From the NCBI GenBank assembly GCA_037367355.1, contig CM074701.1:930001-994000 (forward strand): a stretch of 64,000 nucleotides of DNA. The letters run 5' to 3'. Position 1 is the stretch's first letter, and every line of letters starts with the position of its first letter. The notes beneath the pieces are model-generated. The model was not told where the DNA came from, ran no database searches, and saw only the letters and a list, made by a program, of their open reading frames with translations. Below, in pieces: positions 1-11,905 of this stretch. The position numbers and the translations under genes were made by a program. Source of the stretch: Neoscytalidium dimidiatum. Taxonomy: Eukaryota > Ascomycota > Dothideomycetes > Botryosphaeriales > Botryosphaeriaceae.

Positions 1-3000
1 GTGCCAAAGCTTGTCCAAATCAGCCGTGCCGCTGCTGTCACCATTCTTGCTAGATCCGGCATCCATCACCTTGTTTGCACCACACCATGCGGCTCGCGCG
101 GACCTCAGCCATGCTTACATCCAGGAAACCTCCATTGCTTGAAATCAGTATTCCGCTTTCGCTCTGATGCACTCGCGCCCTTACCTTCCTGGTCAGTTGT
201 AGAAGCTTTGGCCGTGGTGAGGCTTGCTGTGTTTTAAGCTTGGACCACCGTTCGTTTCCATCTCTAACCAATTGTCTACACATCCTCTCGACCGATGCTG
301 GCGCTGCAGGCCAACAGAACCTCCTTAGCGGGGGTTTCCTGGTCATGTTGGCCTGCTTTTCGACTGTAGCTTTCCAATTGCCCTCTCCGGATTACTCGTA
401 CCCACCGAAAGCCGCCGTGTAAAGAGCCGATCCTCCGTTCATTGCTGACATCCCAGCAGTTTTTGTTTTTGGAATTCCCAGTATACTAGTGCACCGCGCA
501 CATGCTATTTCGCACATGCTTCACAATTATTCATGAGTTTAAGCACTAGTCCACCGAGTTGAAGCACTACATTGGTCCTTGGCGGGCCTGGCCGCTCTCC
601 TCCACTCTCCGCTCCCCACACCCAAGCACACCAAATTCCAAGCACCCAACAATTTCAACATCACAGAGAATTCGATTCTCGCTCGCTCTTCTCGAATGCA
701 CACTCAACGTTTCGCTCCTTCGTGCCAATGAGCCGGTCCTTTGCAAGCGACCGCATCCTTCGCCGGACATCCGGATGAGCGGCTCCGCACCCCATCGAGA
801 TTGCAGGTACCCACTTCACCGCCCAATGGCTGGCTGACCGCGCTCCAAAGCGGTGAATTAGTTTCACAATTTTCTAGATATAGGGTCTGGCGTGCCTGTG
901 AGCTGCATCCGAAGCTCGATAAGTAAATTTTTGTCCGGTCCCTGAGGTCCGCGCTGGTCGTGTCGTACGATGATGCCAAGAACGCCCTTCGGCGTACCGG
1001 TTTCTCAACCCCTTTGTCCGGACGAATGTTGAACGTGGTCGAATTTCAGTTCCTGCAGCCGCGGATTGAGATATATGGCATGAAGCTTCTGAAACAACCG
1101 GCTAGGCATGATCCATATGCAGCTCAGTATCCAGACCGTCGCCCACACCTTCACGCGGTAGGAGACTAGTTTCCAACGAAACAAAAGATCGAGCTTGAGG
1201 TTGTATTGGCCTTCAAGGGGACTCTTCTCGCCAACCACGTAACTCTAGCGCCTCGTCGGTCCTTACTGCTCTGTAATTACACGCGGAATCTCAGGGAACT
1301 ATTTCAGATGGCACAGCGAAACCTTTGTTCCCTTGAATAGACCTCCCAGAAATCAATACCGAAACTTTTTGTTACTACTCCGCTTTCCATTCCTCCCCAT
1401 CTGTATTGAACAATCCAGCTGCTGACATTCAAAGTCTATTCGAACTGTTAACACGTACGCTGTACATCAAAACAACCCGCGCTTGATCTGGCCTACAACA
1501 TTTCAAGGATACTTTCATAGTCCCGCTTCAGATTCCTTGCTATCAAAGCCCGAGACTGAGACGACTCACCATCTGTGCAATAGCCGGAAATCTGTCGTCA
1601 CCATGAACAACGACCCTCGGTTCGCAGCAGTCCGACTCTGTTCGTTCGCCACCCGCTTCGCCCCCAATCAACAGCAACACATTGGCAATGGCCACCTCGC
1701 TCTCCAACGGCCCTGCCTTTCGTCAGAATTGTTGTTATTGTCATAATATAGCACCACAAGGCCACAGTCTTCACGCATAAATCGATTTGTTCGTAGCCGA
1801 ACGTCTATATACAAAGCCTCAGACGGGGGTTACAGAGACAGTCTGCCTTGGCGCGTCATGTTCGCTCACACCAGATCGGATGCGTTCTCTTACGACATGT
1901 ATTCTGGTTTCCAGGCTATAATGCTCACCGAAGCGAGTACTCGAAGTTCAGAATGACATCTTGTCGAAAGGGTGATGTAAGATACTGGTGCAGGGACATT
2001 CTACATGTTCTTTCGGGGCTCATGGCTATATCTCTCACTGATTCTGTGATAGCTAGAAGCTAGTAACAGGTAAGCCTTGAAACTTGTTTTTTTAACGCGA
2101 AATCTGTTGAGTAAGTAAAAACGGCCTCCGATATGACACATGCGCTGACCGACGATATGTCGATAAAGGGATACATCTCAAAGCAAGGCAGTCTTGCCTT
2201 CTTCCCAACAGATTACCTCCGAATCTTGTCATATCAGCCATACGTGCCGGCGGGCGGGCTCCACGGGATTCATATGCTTACGTCAGGTTGAGATCGCTCC
2301 TATCTTCCTAGGAAGACCGGCCCTGCCCCTTCCCCCCACGCTTTTGGAATAATTCGGAGAGCTAGCATCCAGTCTGCATTCTCAGGGATCCTGCGTCTCG
2401 GGACGGGATAGGGTCGTCGTGTGTTGCATTGGGGGCCGATACAGCTGTCTCGGGTCCCGGTTCCGGAGAGTCGGCTCTTCTGTACGACATGACCGTGATC
2501 GGGAATGATCGGGAAGAGCCGCGCAGGATAAGTGGCTTTTCTTGGATTACGCTCTACCGCACGCTTACAAGTTGGCACCAGCTGCTTGACGAGTACGGTA
2601 GCATTCGCCTTCGCGATATAGAGTCACTCTCAGGAGACTGGGCTTATCACCCGAGCATTGAATGACTTATGGAGGAGTGGTCAAGATAATTATCTCTATG
2701 AAATACGGGAGGTCTGTTTGAGGCATGGTAGAAAGTCTAAGGCATTGCGTAGGCAGCGGCAAAGCTAAGTTCCACGGCAGGAACTCGCCGCGTGTGTTTC
2801 AAATGTCTGAGAGGGCTTCAATATACGAGGTCCATCAGAGCTGTAGCGGTATGCGATGAGAGAAATTTGTAACCGATGACGGTGCTGACGCTGCGAAGAG
2901 TTGCAAAGATTCCAGTTGCCTTCTTCTGGTGCAACATGAGGCTTCTGATATGCGCTCAAGGCGCACATGAAAGCGTTGATTAGCGTTGAGAGTGGTAAAA

Positions 3001-3500
3001 GCTTGAAGTTTCAATACAACAGCTGGAAGAAAGACCTATGGAAATATCGACGAACAATCTCGAGCGCCAAGACTTACAAGACTCTAAGAAACATCAGCGG
3101 AGAAGCGGCTACAAGGTACGAATCTCAGCAATTGAAAGTAGCACACGAGTGTAGAGCTCACCTTATAGAATATAAGCATAAAAGCAATTGCCAAAATTGG
3201 GAGTAAGTGCATCCCTTTTGTGTTACTACACTTCTTGTGACGCAGCCTGACAGCCGCATCAGTGTCGGATAATACTCCTCGACCAGTCAAAGCCCGCATA
3301 TTCAATGCTTTTGAAATACACGTAAATATGAAGACAGACATGCAGGATCGATACAGAATGCCGGGTCTGTGGAACGACAAAGGACAGGGCATTGGTAGAC
3401 TGAAGAAAGCCCCATGCTTACCGTAGTTTTCTTGAGCACTCAACACGTCTGCAACTCTCATCGGGGATTTCCGGAGTACATGTTATTCTTCTAAACAAAA
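1..3500. other. Gene-free left region
   Basis: About 3.5 kb without a convincing gene. Open frames are short, lie on both strands, and carry no recognisable domain or plausible splice set. CA- and CT-rich stretches around 590-680 and 1360-1450 could be leader sequence of lost genes, but nothing downstream of them codes convincingly. I saw no terminal repeats or transposase remains. Confidence 0.5.
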
Positions 3501-3558
3501 CAACTCCTCTCGTAAACACGTCTCACCGTGTCAGGGCGTTGGTGAGATTTCAAGAGGA

Positions 3559-3566
3559 TATAAAAA
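3559..3566 (+). promoter_or_regulatory. Candidate TATA box
   Basis: A TATAAAAA element lies about 245 bp before the ATG at 3810 and is followed by a pyrimidine-rich stretch (about 3590-3660), a common fungal arrangement for a core promoter and transcription start. It is placed to serve the small membrane protein gene. Confidence 0.45.
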
Positions 3567-3809
3567 GGGCGCCAGCCCCGCGTTCCAACTCTATTCCTAG
3601 CCTTTCCCTCCCTTATCACTTCGGTCCACCTCTCTTATCCAGCCTTCAAGCCCGTCCCTCAGTTTCCCAGCATACATTGTCTTTTGAAAGCAGTAAAACC
3701 ACTTCTTTTCGAACTCTCGCTTGCCCATTCTGCTCCCAACAATTGCGCCCCCCATATCTGTGTAGAGATAGGCAGTCTAGTCGCTCTCCTGAAGCCAGTC
3801 CCTATACCC

Positions 3810-4073
3810 ATGGCGCCTACTGGTCCATCTGGCGTTCTCTCGATCGGGGACAAGATCAACGTCGTTGGTGTCGCAATCACTTTTGTCGCGGCCATCCTGA
3901 GTATCGCGCTGACCTACGCCACCTGGCGGGCCCACGTACAAGCTCAGCGACACAGAGGTAATGCATCCAAGACACGGAGTCTTCCGACCGCTAACTGTTA
4001 CCGCGTAGGAGACGATAGTGTCGAACTCCGGAACACGCGTGGATGGTATTTTGCGTTTGGGCGTCGCGCGTAA
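3810..4073 (+). CDS. Small single-pass membrane protein
   Basis: Predicted protein of 70 residues from exons 3810-3957 and 4009-4073. The 51-nt intron runs from GTAATG to CGTAG with a GCTAAC branch site. A hydrophobic helix covers about residues 16-37 (VVGVAITFVAAILSIAL), followed by TYATWRAHVQAQ and a short charged tail, so a type II or tail-anchored topology is plausible. Small fungal proteins with a GDKIN...ATWR pattern are common and uncharacterised. The start is the ATG closest to the membrane segment; an upstream in-frame GTG is not used. The intron is a multiple of three and has no stop, so an unspliced transcript would encode an 87-residue form. It stands alone between gene-poor stretches. 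Function is unknown. Confidence 0.5.
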   Translation: MAPTGPSGVLSIGDKINVVGVAITFVAAILSIALTYATWRAHVQAQRHRGNASKTRSLPTANCYRVGDDSVELRNTRGWYFAFGRRA

Positions 4074-5321
4074 GCTCGCCCCAGCTGTTGTGTGAGGGAA
4101 ATTGGTTATCGGGAGACAGCACGGCCATCGGATTGTCCCGTTTTCTTTCCAGCATGGTGATTTAGGTAGTTATGCCGGTGCGAGGTCGCTTGGTGCCTCA
4201 AGTGATTCCTTCAGCTTGCCTGATGTAGTGATTCCCATGAACGCGTCGCTTGCCGGGTCCGCTTCCGTTGACTCCAATTGGGCAGGCTGCCATCAGCAGG
4301 ACGCAGTGTCGTGGGTCGGGCGCAGCATGTCAGAGTAGTCTCTACTATTCCATCGTGCATGCATGAAGGTCAGGGAGTCGTGAATCGAGGTCGGGATGAT
4401 GGAGAGCGTGGTGGGGATTTTCTCGCTTTCACCACCACTAATCCTCTCAAACCCATGTCTACCGATCTCCATCAAACCTAGCGCCCGCATCCTGCATATT
4501 TGCTCCCTCTTTTGTGCCACGCAACGGAACACATTGCTCCAATCACTCAGAGCAGGACTGCAATACGCCCTGTTAACGTACGTCTCCCTACTTCCAATAT
4601 TTACCAGTCTGAGCACATTCTCAGCGTCTTTTAACATGCGATGTGATGACACAGAGGGCGCTGTAGCTGTGTTATTGGTTCAACCACCAGAGCCTCTACG
4701 GATCGAATATCTCTCCACTCTACCGCCGCTAGCATGTCCACAAGAAGCTAGCCTATTGAGAAGAGTGCGGGTAAGGTTGACAGGCCGCTGTCACCTAATT
4801 GCAAGGCTGAGCTGGATGTGGGAACCTGGCTAAAACTGGAAAGACATCAACCAATGACGAGGTTGCTACTAAATGCTCACAGCCTCATCCTTCGTCTAAG
4901 TGGAGGTCTTGAACTGCCTCGCGACGCAAAGATGATGGCTCCCCAAGACGTGTAACTCGTTGAGGGGAGTTTACACATTTTCGTGGCCATAGACTTGTAG
5001 ATGACCAATTAAAACTGAAAACATCAGCCGAATCGACATACTCCATGGTAAGGCTTTCAAGGTCATGGTAGTAAATCGTTACGCATTCACAATACGCTTT
5101 CACAAAACGCCTGGTATCAACTTCACAGGCAGACAAAAGACATCCTTGATCGACCCAAACAATCATCTCCAAGCCCCACCGTAAGCGCCAGCGCAACCCA
5201 TGGCCCGCGATCCTGTCCAAGACAACAAATATCCTCACGCCAATCCCAGAAGAACTCCATGAACCCCGCACAAATGCCGCCCTTCTCCTTCCCTTCCCTT
5301 CTCCCTCTCCCAACACCCGCC
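4074..5321. other. Intergenic stretch before SMC2 3' end
   Basis: About 1.2 kb. It has a 145-codon frame (4396-4833) of low-complexity hydrophobic composition, no homology I recognise and no splice support. Part of it must be the 3' UTR of SMC2. Nothing else is supported. Confidence 0.4.
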
Positions 5322-8300
5322 TTACTTCAGATCCGCCGGCGTCAACGCCTGCACCACACTGGTACCATCGCTAAACCTAGTCCTAAAGATGCGATTTGCA
5401 TTCTGAAACATGCCGTCCTTCAAACTGACCACGATGAATTGACTGCCCTTAAATCGTGTCTTGATCAAGCGGCCAATATTCTGTGTATGGCTCAAGTCGA
5501 GCGCGGCATCGACCTCGTCCAGAATGTACATTGGCGCGGGCTTGAATTGAAGGAGCGCCATGATCAAGCTGAGCGCAACGAGCGAGCGCTGACCACCGGA
5601 CAACTCCGTCAAGCTCTGCTTCCAGACCTTGCCGAGCGAGACCTTGACCTCGAGGCCGTCGGCGATCGTCTTACCCTCGGGAGGATCCAGCTTGGCGAAG
5701 GAGCCGGGTAGGAGCTCGTTGAAGATGTTGCCGAAATCGGCGTTGACCTTCTCCCACGTCTTCTGCAGGGCGTCGCGTTTGTACTCGTCGAGGGACTGAA
5801 TCGTCTCTTCGATCTTGCGCTTATCGCGGATGACGGTACGCATCATGTTCTTCAGCGACACTTCCTTCTTCTCCACGCTGTCGATCATGTTCATGACTTT
5901 CGGGTTGATCTTCTTCTTCATTCCTTGGAACCGCTCCGTCAGGTTCTTCAACGTAGCCTTGCACTCTGACATGTTCTGCCCGGAAAAGTCGTATGGTGTT
6001 CCTGGTCGGCCAAAGTGCTCTTGCTCGTCGACGATCCAGTCGTGCTCCTGCTCCAACGCGGACACGGCTTGCCGCGCGCCTTGCATCTCTTTGTCGACCT
6101 TCTCGATTTGATGGCCCAGCTTCTGCAGTTCCAAGCCCTCCTCAGTAATTAGCTTGGACTTGGTGCTCACAGCGTCTTCAAGTGCACGCAGTTCGTCGTC
6201 GAAACCGGTCAGCTTCGCCTGTTCATCCTCCAGTTGAGCGGCCGCGATGTCGTGTGCGTCTTTCGCAGCAGCTTGCTCTCGGATCAACGCGTCGATCTCC
6301 TCTTGTTGTGCGGTCAGGGTGATGTTTGCATCTTGGAGCTGTTCTTGAGCCGCGGCCAGATCGCTACCACATTGTTCGGACTCAAGCATCGCGTCTCTCA
6401 TTTCTTGCTGGAGAGGCTTGATGGAGGCGTTGTTCTTCGTCAATGCCTTCTTCAACTGGTCTAGAGACTTTTTCAGTTCTGCTAGCTTGCTGTCTTTGTT
6501 TTTGCTGAATTCGTTCATGTCGCGCTCGATGCGTTTGGCTTCCTTGGATGCTTCGTCTTGTCGTGTTTTCGCCTCTGTGATGTCCTTTTTCAATTGCGTG
6601 ATAGTCGACTTCATCTCCTCAAGAGCTTGGATGATCTAGAGAATGTTAGCCAGGCCCTGTGGACTGTTCTCAATGCGACACTTACCGAAGCTGACGAGTT
6701 GCTGCTGATCTGCTCCTCCGCCAGCTTGATCTCGTGAGACTTCAAGTCGAGCTCTTGTTTGATCTTCTTGGCGGCATCAAGCTTCTTCTTCTCCCTTGCC
6801 ATTGTTGACTGTAGCAGACTTAAAGCTTGCTCCTGAGCCTTGAGCTCCTTGGTGAGCTCATTCAATTTTTGCAGCGTTACAAGAACACCGCTCGTTTGGG
6901 GAGAGCTGCCACCAGACAGGGTACCAGAAGGGTCGTAAACATCGCCCTCAAGTGTTACACTCTTCATCCGTACTGAAGGGTCAAAGGTAACGCGCTTTGC
7001 TGTCTCGGCATCCTCGCAGACCAGAGTCGAGCCAAAGACGTACTCCATAGCGGCAGTCACCTCGTCATCATAGCCAATGAGAGACAATGCGAGGTCTACC
7101 TTTCCGGGAGCAATTTTCTGCGCGGCGCCAATTTTCTAAGCCAAGTAAGCAATCTATCCTACTAGTATGGTCAGGTCTGCTCACCTGGGCAGAAGCTTTG
7201 AAAGCAGAAATCTTGTTCAATGGAATGATGGTCACGCGCTTCCTCAGCCTACCATTCTGCAGAAGCTGCGTACCAGTCTCGGAAGTGTCCACAACGACGT
7301 TGTACAATCGACCTCCCGCACAAATTTCCAACGCCGTGCCAGCACGAGTATGCTCCTTTTCTAAAGTGAAAAGCTGAGCAACAAGACCTTTGACTCTCGA
7401 CCTATCGAAGTTCGGCGAAGGGTCGCTATAGCTGAAGTCGATATTTGCAACCTTTCGTTTCAGCGCATCGGACTGCTCCCGAAGCTCGCGGATGCGCTGC
7501 TGCCGTTGTGACTCTTCCTTGTACATGTCCTCCTCCTTGCCCGGCTCGAAGCCAAGTTTGCTGAGGTCGCCCTCGAGCTTCTGGGCCTGCTTTCGCAGAC
7601 CTTCTAGCTCCTTGAGGAGGCCCGAATTCTGTTCCTTGGCCTTCTTTGCGCGCGGTTCAGCTTCTTTGATCTGCTTCTCCAAATGGGAGATCTTGAGCTT
7701 CGCCTGCTCCTGCTCGGTCGCAGCGGTGCTGACACGGTTCCTCGCATCCTGCAGCTGGCCCTGGTAGCCGCTTTCCTGTCCTTCCTTAGATGCAACACCA
7801 GTCTGAAGAGTCTGGATGAGCTCTTCCTTCTTCTCGACCTCTTCGGTCTGCTTGGCCAATTCGGCATGCGAGGCATTGTACTTTTGCTGAAGTTGCTCGT
7901 AGATCTTGCTCTTCTCCTTGAGCTGGGACTCGAGTTCCTTGACAGTTCTCTCGAGCTTTTTGCGCCTATCGGCTTCCTCGGTCAAGCTGGATTTTTTGAG
8001 ATCAATAACCGTGGTCAGTCGGACCGTTTCGTGCGAATGTTTCTTGACTTCCTCTTCCAGGCCCTGGAACTTTCCGCCCTTGCGCAGTTCCTTTTCCCTT
8101 GCGCCTTTGACTTTCTTGATATCTTCCTTGAGCAGCTCGATTTCATTTTTCATCCTCTCGACAGACTCCTCAAGATACTGTTCCCGCTGCTTCTTGTTTT
8201 CCAAGTCTTCCACGGATCTCTTGAGCTTTTCCTTGTACCTGAGATAGTCATGTGCGACAACTAATCTTGTCAACCGCTCAACGTCATTCTGAGTTTGCTG

Positions 8301-9130
8301 GAAGTCGAGGAAAGCTCTTTTTTCCGCCCGGAGCTTCTCCAGCTTAGGGTCAATTTCATCCCTCAGCAGCTCCGTAATCTCCTGCAGCTTCATGTCCTTC
8401 TTTGCCATGGTCTTGAACGCCTTGTCCCTCCTGTCCTCGAACATGCGCGTACCAGCAGCTTCCTCGATCATAGCCAGAATTTCGACAGCCTTCATATTTA
8501 AGACCTTTGTAATGCGACCCTGCATAATCAAGAAATTCGGGTTGTTGATGTTGAGCTGGACGGACTGGAAGAGGTTCTGGACGGTCTGCTGCTGGGCACG
8601 GTGGCCGTTGATAAGGTATTTGCTCGTGCCGCCGAGGACGATCTGACGTGTAACGGAAATCTGGGCGTACTCCTCGAATCCGATGGGAGACTTTCCCTTG
8701 TCCGAGTTATCGAAGACGATGGTAACCGAGGCTTTGGTGACACCGGCCTGACCGCGCTTGTAGATGAGGTCCTATAATTCCATCCGAGTGAGTTTCCACC
8801 AATGTATTGTATGAATGCGCTGCGTCGTGTACCTGCAGATTCTGCGCGCGGACGGTTGTCATGTTGGTGATACCGAGAACGAAGCATATTGAGTCGAGGA
8901 TGTTAGATTTGCCGGAACCATTGAGACCGGTGATGGAATTGAAGCTCTCGTCCCTGCGATCGGCGTCAGCGTTGCTGCGCAGATTACTGGAACGCTGATA
9001 GCGGAACTCACCATCCGGAGATGACCGTACGAACGGCGTACGACTTGAAGCCCTGTGCGAGTGGTCAGTGGGTGAAGCGAGGCGGATTCACAGTGGCACG
9101 CACGTCTATGACAACCTCCACGATCCTCAT
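5322..9130 (-). CDS. SMC2: Condensin subunit SMC2 (Cut14-like)
   Basis: ATPase core of condensin, which with SMC4 and the kleisin compacts mitotic chromosomes. Six exons (minus strand): 9130-9104, 9052-9012, 8953-8833, 8771-7185, 7135-6686, 6635-5322, giving 1179 residues, the usual SMC2 length. It starts MRIVEVVID, the conserved SMC2 N-terminus. Walker A (GLNGSGKS) is at residues 32-39. The ABC signature LSGGQRSL starts near 1087 and Walker B ([12 protein letters not shown]) is near 1111-1122. Between them lie two long coiled-coil arms flanking a hinge (about 520-680) with typical YGDDEV-region spacing. Introns are 49-61 nt, and the first three sit in the first 400 bp, as in many fungal SMC genes. 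All domains are complete. The large antisense frames over the coiled coils (for example 7683-8264) are compositional shadows. Confidence 0.97.
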
Positions 9131-9604
9131 GGCTGCGGCGCTACGTCGTGGTGGTCGAGGGTCGTTGTTGGCGCATTCGCGTCGGATGTTGGATCGTAGG
9201 TAAACACAGCATAAACAGTTGGCTCCGCTCGCCGCCGGCGATTCTTCGGCACTACGCGAAACGCGCTTGTCCCTCCCGGTCCGACGCGTCTTCCACGCCC
9301 GTATCTTGTACAGTCAAACTTCTTCCTTCTTCATCATGTGGTCCTAAAAAGCATCGAAACACTCCCGAGGGCTGGTGTCATACATATCATCCTCACATCA
9401 CATCTCTGCAATCATGATGATTCCGTGAACAGCGACCAATTAAGCGCCATAACTGCTAACCACGGTAGTTGTCCATTATTCCTCCTTGCACAAACAAAAT
9501 CGACGTAAACTAAACTATTCAGACGCAGCAACTTAATCCCAGTCACTCTTACCCCTACACTCTCATTCACTGACTCATGTCTTTCCTACTCACCCCCAAC
9601 CTCC
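9131..9604. other. SMC2 promoter / DAK 3' region
   Basis: A 474-bp spacer between the SMC2 start and the stop of the next minus-strand gene. It presumably holds the SMC2 promoter and the upstream gene's terminator. No clear TATA box or distinctive element. Confidence 0.4.
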
Positions 9605-11296
9605 TCACTTCCCCTTCCCATCCACCCCACACAAACCTTCCAACAGCACAAACAACCCATATGCCCCCGGGTCCGGCACGCCCCTCGTCGCGCTCTCGTC
9701 CAAATACGTACTCCTCCCCAACCGCGCCTCCATCGTCTTCGTCCCCTCCACCCCCTTCTCCGCCTCCCGCAACGCCTCCTCCACCCCGGCCCCGCGCACC
9801 AAAGCCTCCACAAACGGGATCAACGCATCCAAACACGTCCGATCGCCCTTCCGCGCCCGCGTGTACCTCAACAGCTGCGCCAACGCGGCCTCGAGCGCCT
9901 GGGGCCAGCCGTCCGCGGCGCGCAGCGCGCTGGCCAGCGCCGACAGGAAGATGCAGTACAGCGCGCCGCTGGTCCCGCCCATGGTGACCTCGAGGTCGTC
10001 GACCAGCGCCGCCAGCACGGCCGGCAGGTCCGCGAGGTCCGCGCCGCCGGAGACGAACGAGAGCACCCTCTGCGCGCCGTCGCGCAGCGTCAGCCCGCAG
10101 TCGCCGTCGCCGACGATCGTGTCGTACCGCGTCACCGTCGGCTCGGCCGCGATCAGCGCCCGGCAGCCGCGCGTGATGCGCGCCCGCAGCGCCGCGTCCG
10201 AGAAGGCGATCTTGCCGCGGGCCGTGGTCGGCGCGGTGGCGGGGCGCGCGGCGCTGCTGGTTGGGCTGGTGGGCTTGGAGAGAGTGTTGGCCGGTTTGGG
10301 GGTCGGTGCGAGGAAGGGGCGGGGGAGAGCGCAGATGGAGAGGGCCCAGCCGCGGGCGGACAGCGGGGAGGGGCCGATGAGCGGGGAGGAGGAAAGGCGG
10401 TAGGGGATGTTTTGGGCGTCTGGGGGAGATTGTGAGTTGAGGGGTTTTTTAAGGCTGGTTTTTGGTAGGTGAGACGTACCAAGGTAGTTGGAGATCTCGT
10501 ACGCGAGGATGTAGTTTTCGAGCTGTGAGAGACCGTTGATGTCGGAGTAGTGGACCGAGTAGGTTACTGGGCCTGTTTGTGAGGCTTGCGAGCGCAGAAC
10601 GTGCGTGAGGTCTTTCTCGAGCGCCTTCGTGGCAGTTTCGAATTCTGCGTGCCCGACTTCGTGCACTATCGAGGCGTTTTCGCCCTTCTTCGCTGGGTGA
10701 AACTCTGACTTGGTCGTTACTGCTGTCTTCATGAACAGCTTCAAAAGCTCGAGCGTCTGATGGATTGAAGTTCTGCTCGAATCATTAGTCCGGAGTATCC
10801 AGTAATTGGGATCGGGTCCAGTAACGTGCCTCGCGGTCTCCGTCGCGTGCTCAAGCAGACTCAACAAGTGGTCGAACACCAGTTCTCCTTCCGTCTCGAC
10901 TTCAACTACGTCACTTTCAGGCCCAATGACGTTTCTGTCCTTGCCCACGCGCAGCACTACAAGACCCTGTCCCACTGAGATGCCATTTTGCTCCAGAGTA
11001 TGCCGGAGATCCTGCGCAGTGAGGATACCAGCACCAGCCGTCTCAGTGACAATTGCAGCGATGTGGGTATCTGATAGGAACTTGCTAGAGAAATTGCCGG
11101 AGCGTCCGATTGCCGCGATTTGAATGTGCGGGCTGCTACTGAGTGCCTTGTTGATGAGGATTGTTTGGCCTTTATTGGTAGTGACCGGAACTACGGAAGG
11201 TCGGATCAGAGGGAAGAGAGTTGTCCATCGTTTGGGGTTGGAGAGATCCAGCTCCGAGGGCGACCAGGGGATTGTTTGCTGGACGACAACAGACAT
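9605..11296 (-). CDS. Dihydroxyacetone-kinase-type protein, divergent DhaK domain
   Basis: Two exons, 11296-10480 and 10419-9605, give 543 residues; the 60-nt intron (GTACGT to CCCCAG) is a multiple of three without stops, so retention would give 563. The C-terminal half is a clear DhaL (Dak2) ATP-binding domain: TIVGDGDCGLTLRDGA, MGGTSGALY, GDRTCLDAL and SATRGVPDPGA are all present. The N-terminal ~300 residues align only loosely with DhaK: the segment SVHYSDINGLSQLE resembles the DhaK NNLGG..LE motif, but the usual glycine-rich SGGGSGHEP loop is replaced by IGRSGNFSS and I see no GIH(N/G)EPG motif. In the family a DhaK histidine binds the keto substrate covalently, so substrate or activity may be altered. 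Length is slightly below the usual 570-600. Same-strand neighbours are SMC2 and an enoyl-CoA hydratase. Confidence 0.8.
   Translation of the reverse strand: MSVVVQQTIPWSPSELDLSNPKRWTTLFPLIRPSVVPVTTNKGQTILINKALSSSPHIQIAAIGRSGNFSSKFLSDTHIAAIVTETAGAGILTAQDLRHTLEQNGISVGQGLVVLRVGKDRNVIGPESDVVEVETEGELVFDHLLSLLEHATETARHVTGPDPNYWILRTNDSSRTSIHQTLELLKLFMKTAVTTKSEFHPAKKGENASIVHEVGHAEFETATKALEKDLTHVLRSQASQTGPVTYSVHYSDINGLSQLENYILAYEISNYLGTSHLPKTSLKKPLNSQSPPDAQNIPYRLSSSPLIGPSPLSARGWALSICALPRPFLAPTPKPANTLSKPTSPTSSAARPATAPTTARGKIAFSDAALRARITRGCRALIAAEPTVTRYDTIVGDGDCGLTLRDGAQRVLSFVSGGADLADLPAVLAALVDDLEVTMGGTSGALYCIFLSALASALRAADGWPQALEAALAQLLRYTRARKGDRTCLDALIPFVEALVRGAGVEEALREAEKGVEGTKTMEARLGRSTYLDESATRGVPDPGAYGLFVLLEGLCGVDGKGK
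10420..10479 (-). other. In-frame 60-nt intron in the DAK-type gene
   Basis: The donor GTACGT and acceptor CCCCAG are strong and a CTCAAC/CTCAC branch-like sequence precedes the acceptor, but the segment is exactly 20 codons and stop-free. Splicing joins SNYL directly to DAQNIPYR. RNA evidence is needed to choose between the 543- and 563-residue forms. Confidence 0.65.
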
Positions 11297-11905
11297 ACTG
11301 GAATTACTTCACGCTCGAGAACGGGGAGATGCAAAAGAATACTGGAAGTAAACCTCGAAATTGATGCAAGAGAAACGAGGTGGGTTTTCGAGCGAAATGA
11401 CGGAAATAGCCTCTGAATTAGCCCCCCAGCGTTCGAGCGCCTTCATTCTGTGCGACTGAGGGGCGGCAGCTTATATGCGCGGTTGATCGCCTCGACGGAA
11501 TGCGGGATGTCTGGAGGAGGGGAGAGGAGCTGGAGCTCTCGAAAGAGGAAATGCCGTCGGATTGCCTATTCGGGGCAGCTCGCGCGTGAGGCTCAGTTTT
11601 CGACGTCCCATTGAGTCAGTGCTTTTTCTCGGAGTAGGAATTTTGAGCGCTGTGGCTGCTGTTTCACCCTTGTGCAGCTGGTCGAGACTCTTCCAAAGCG
11701 TGCGAGCGAAAATGCGCTGTTGAAGCACGCATTCCCACCGTTGAATGTTTCTTGACGTCACAGCATTGGACACATCAGCTGCGCTTAAGAAAACACAGCG
11801 AAGTCTTTGGCAATCACGGGCAATGCATATCATATCTCCTGATCATCATTTGGATGACCCGCATCCTAATCTTCATCCGACTTAACCAATTGACCTGCTT
11901 TCAGC

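Noticed and set aside
7683..8264. 193-codon plus-strand frame
   Set aside because: Antisense shadow of the SMC2 coiled coil; Leu/Phe runs reflect reverse-complement Lys/Glu codons.
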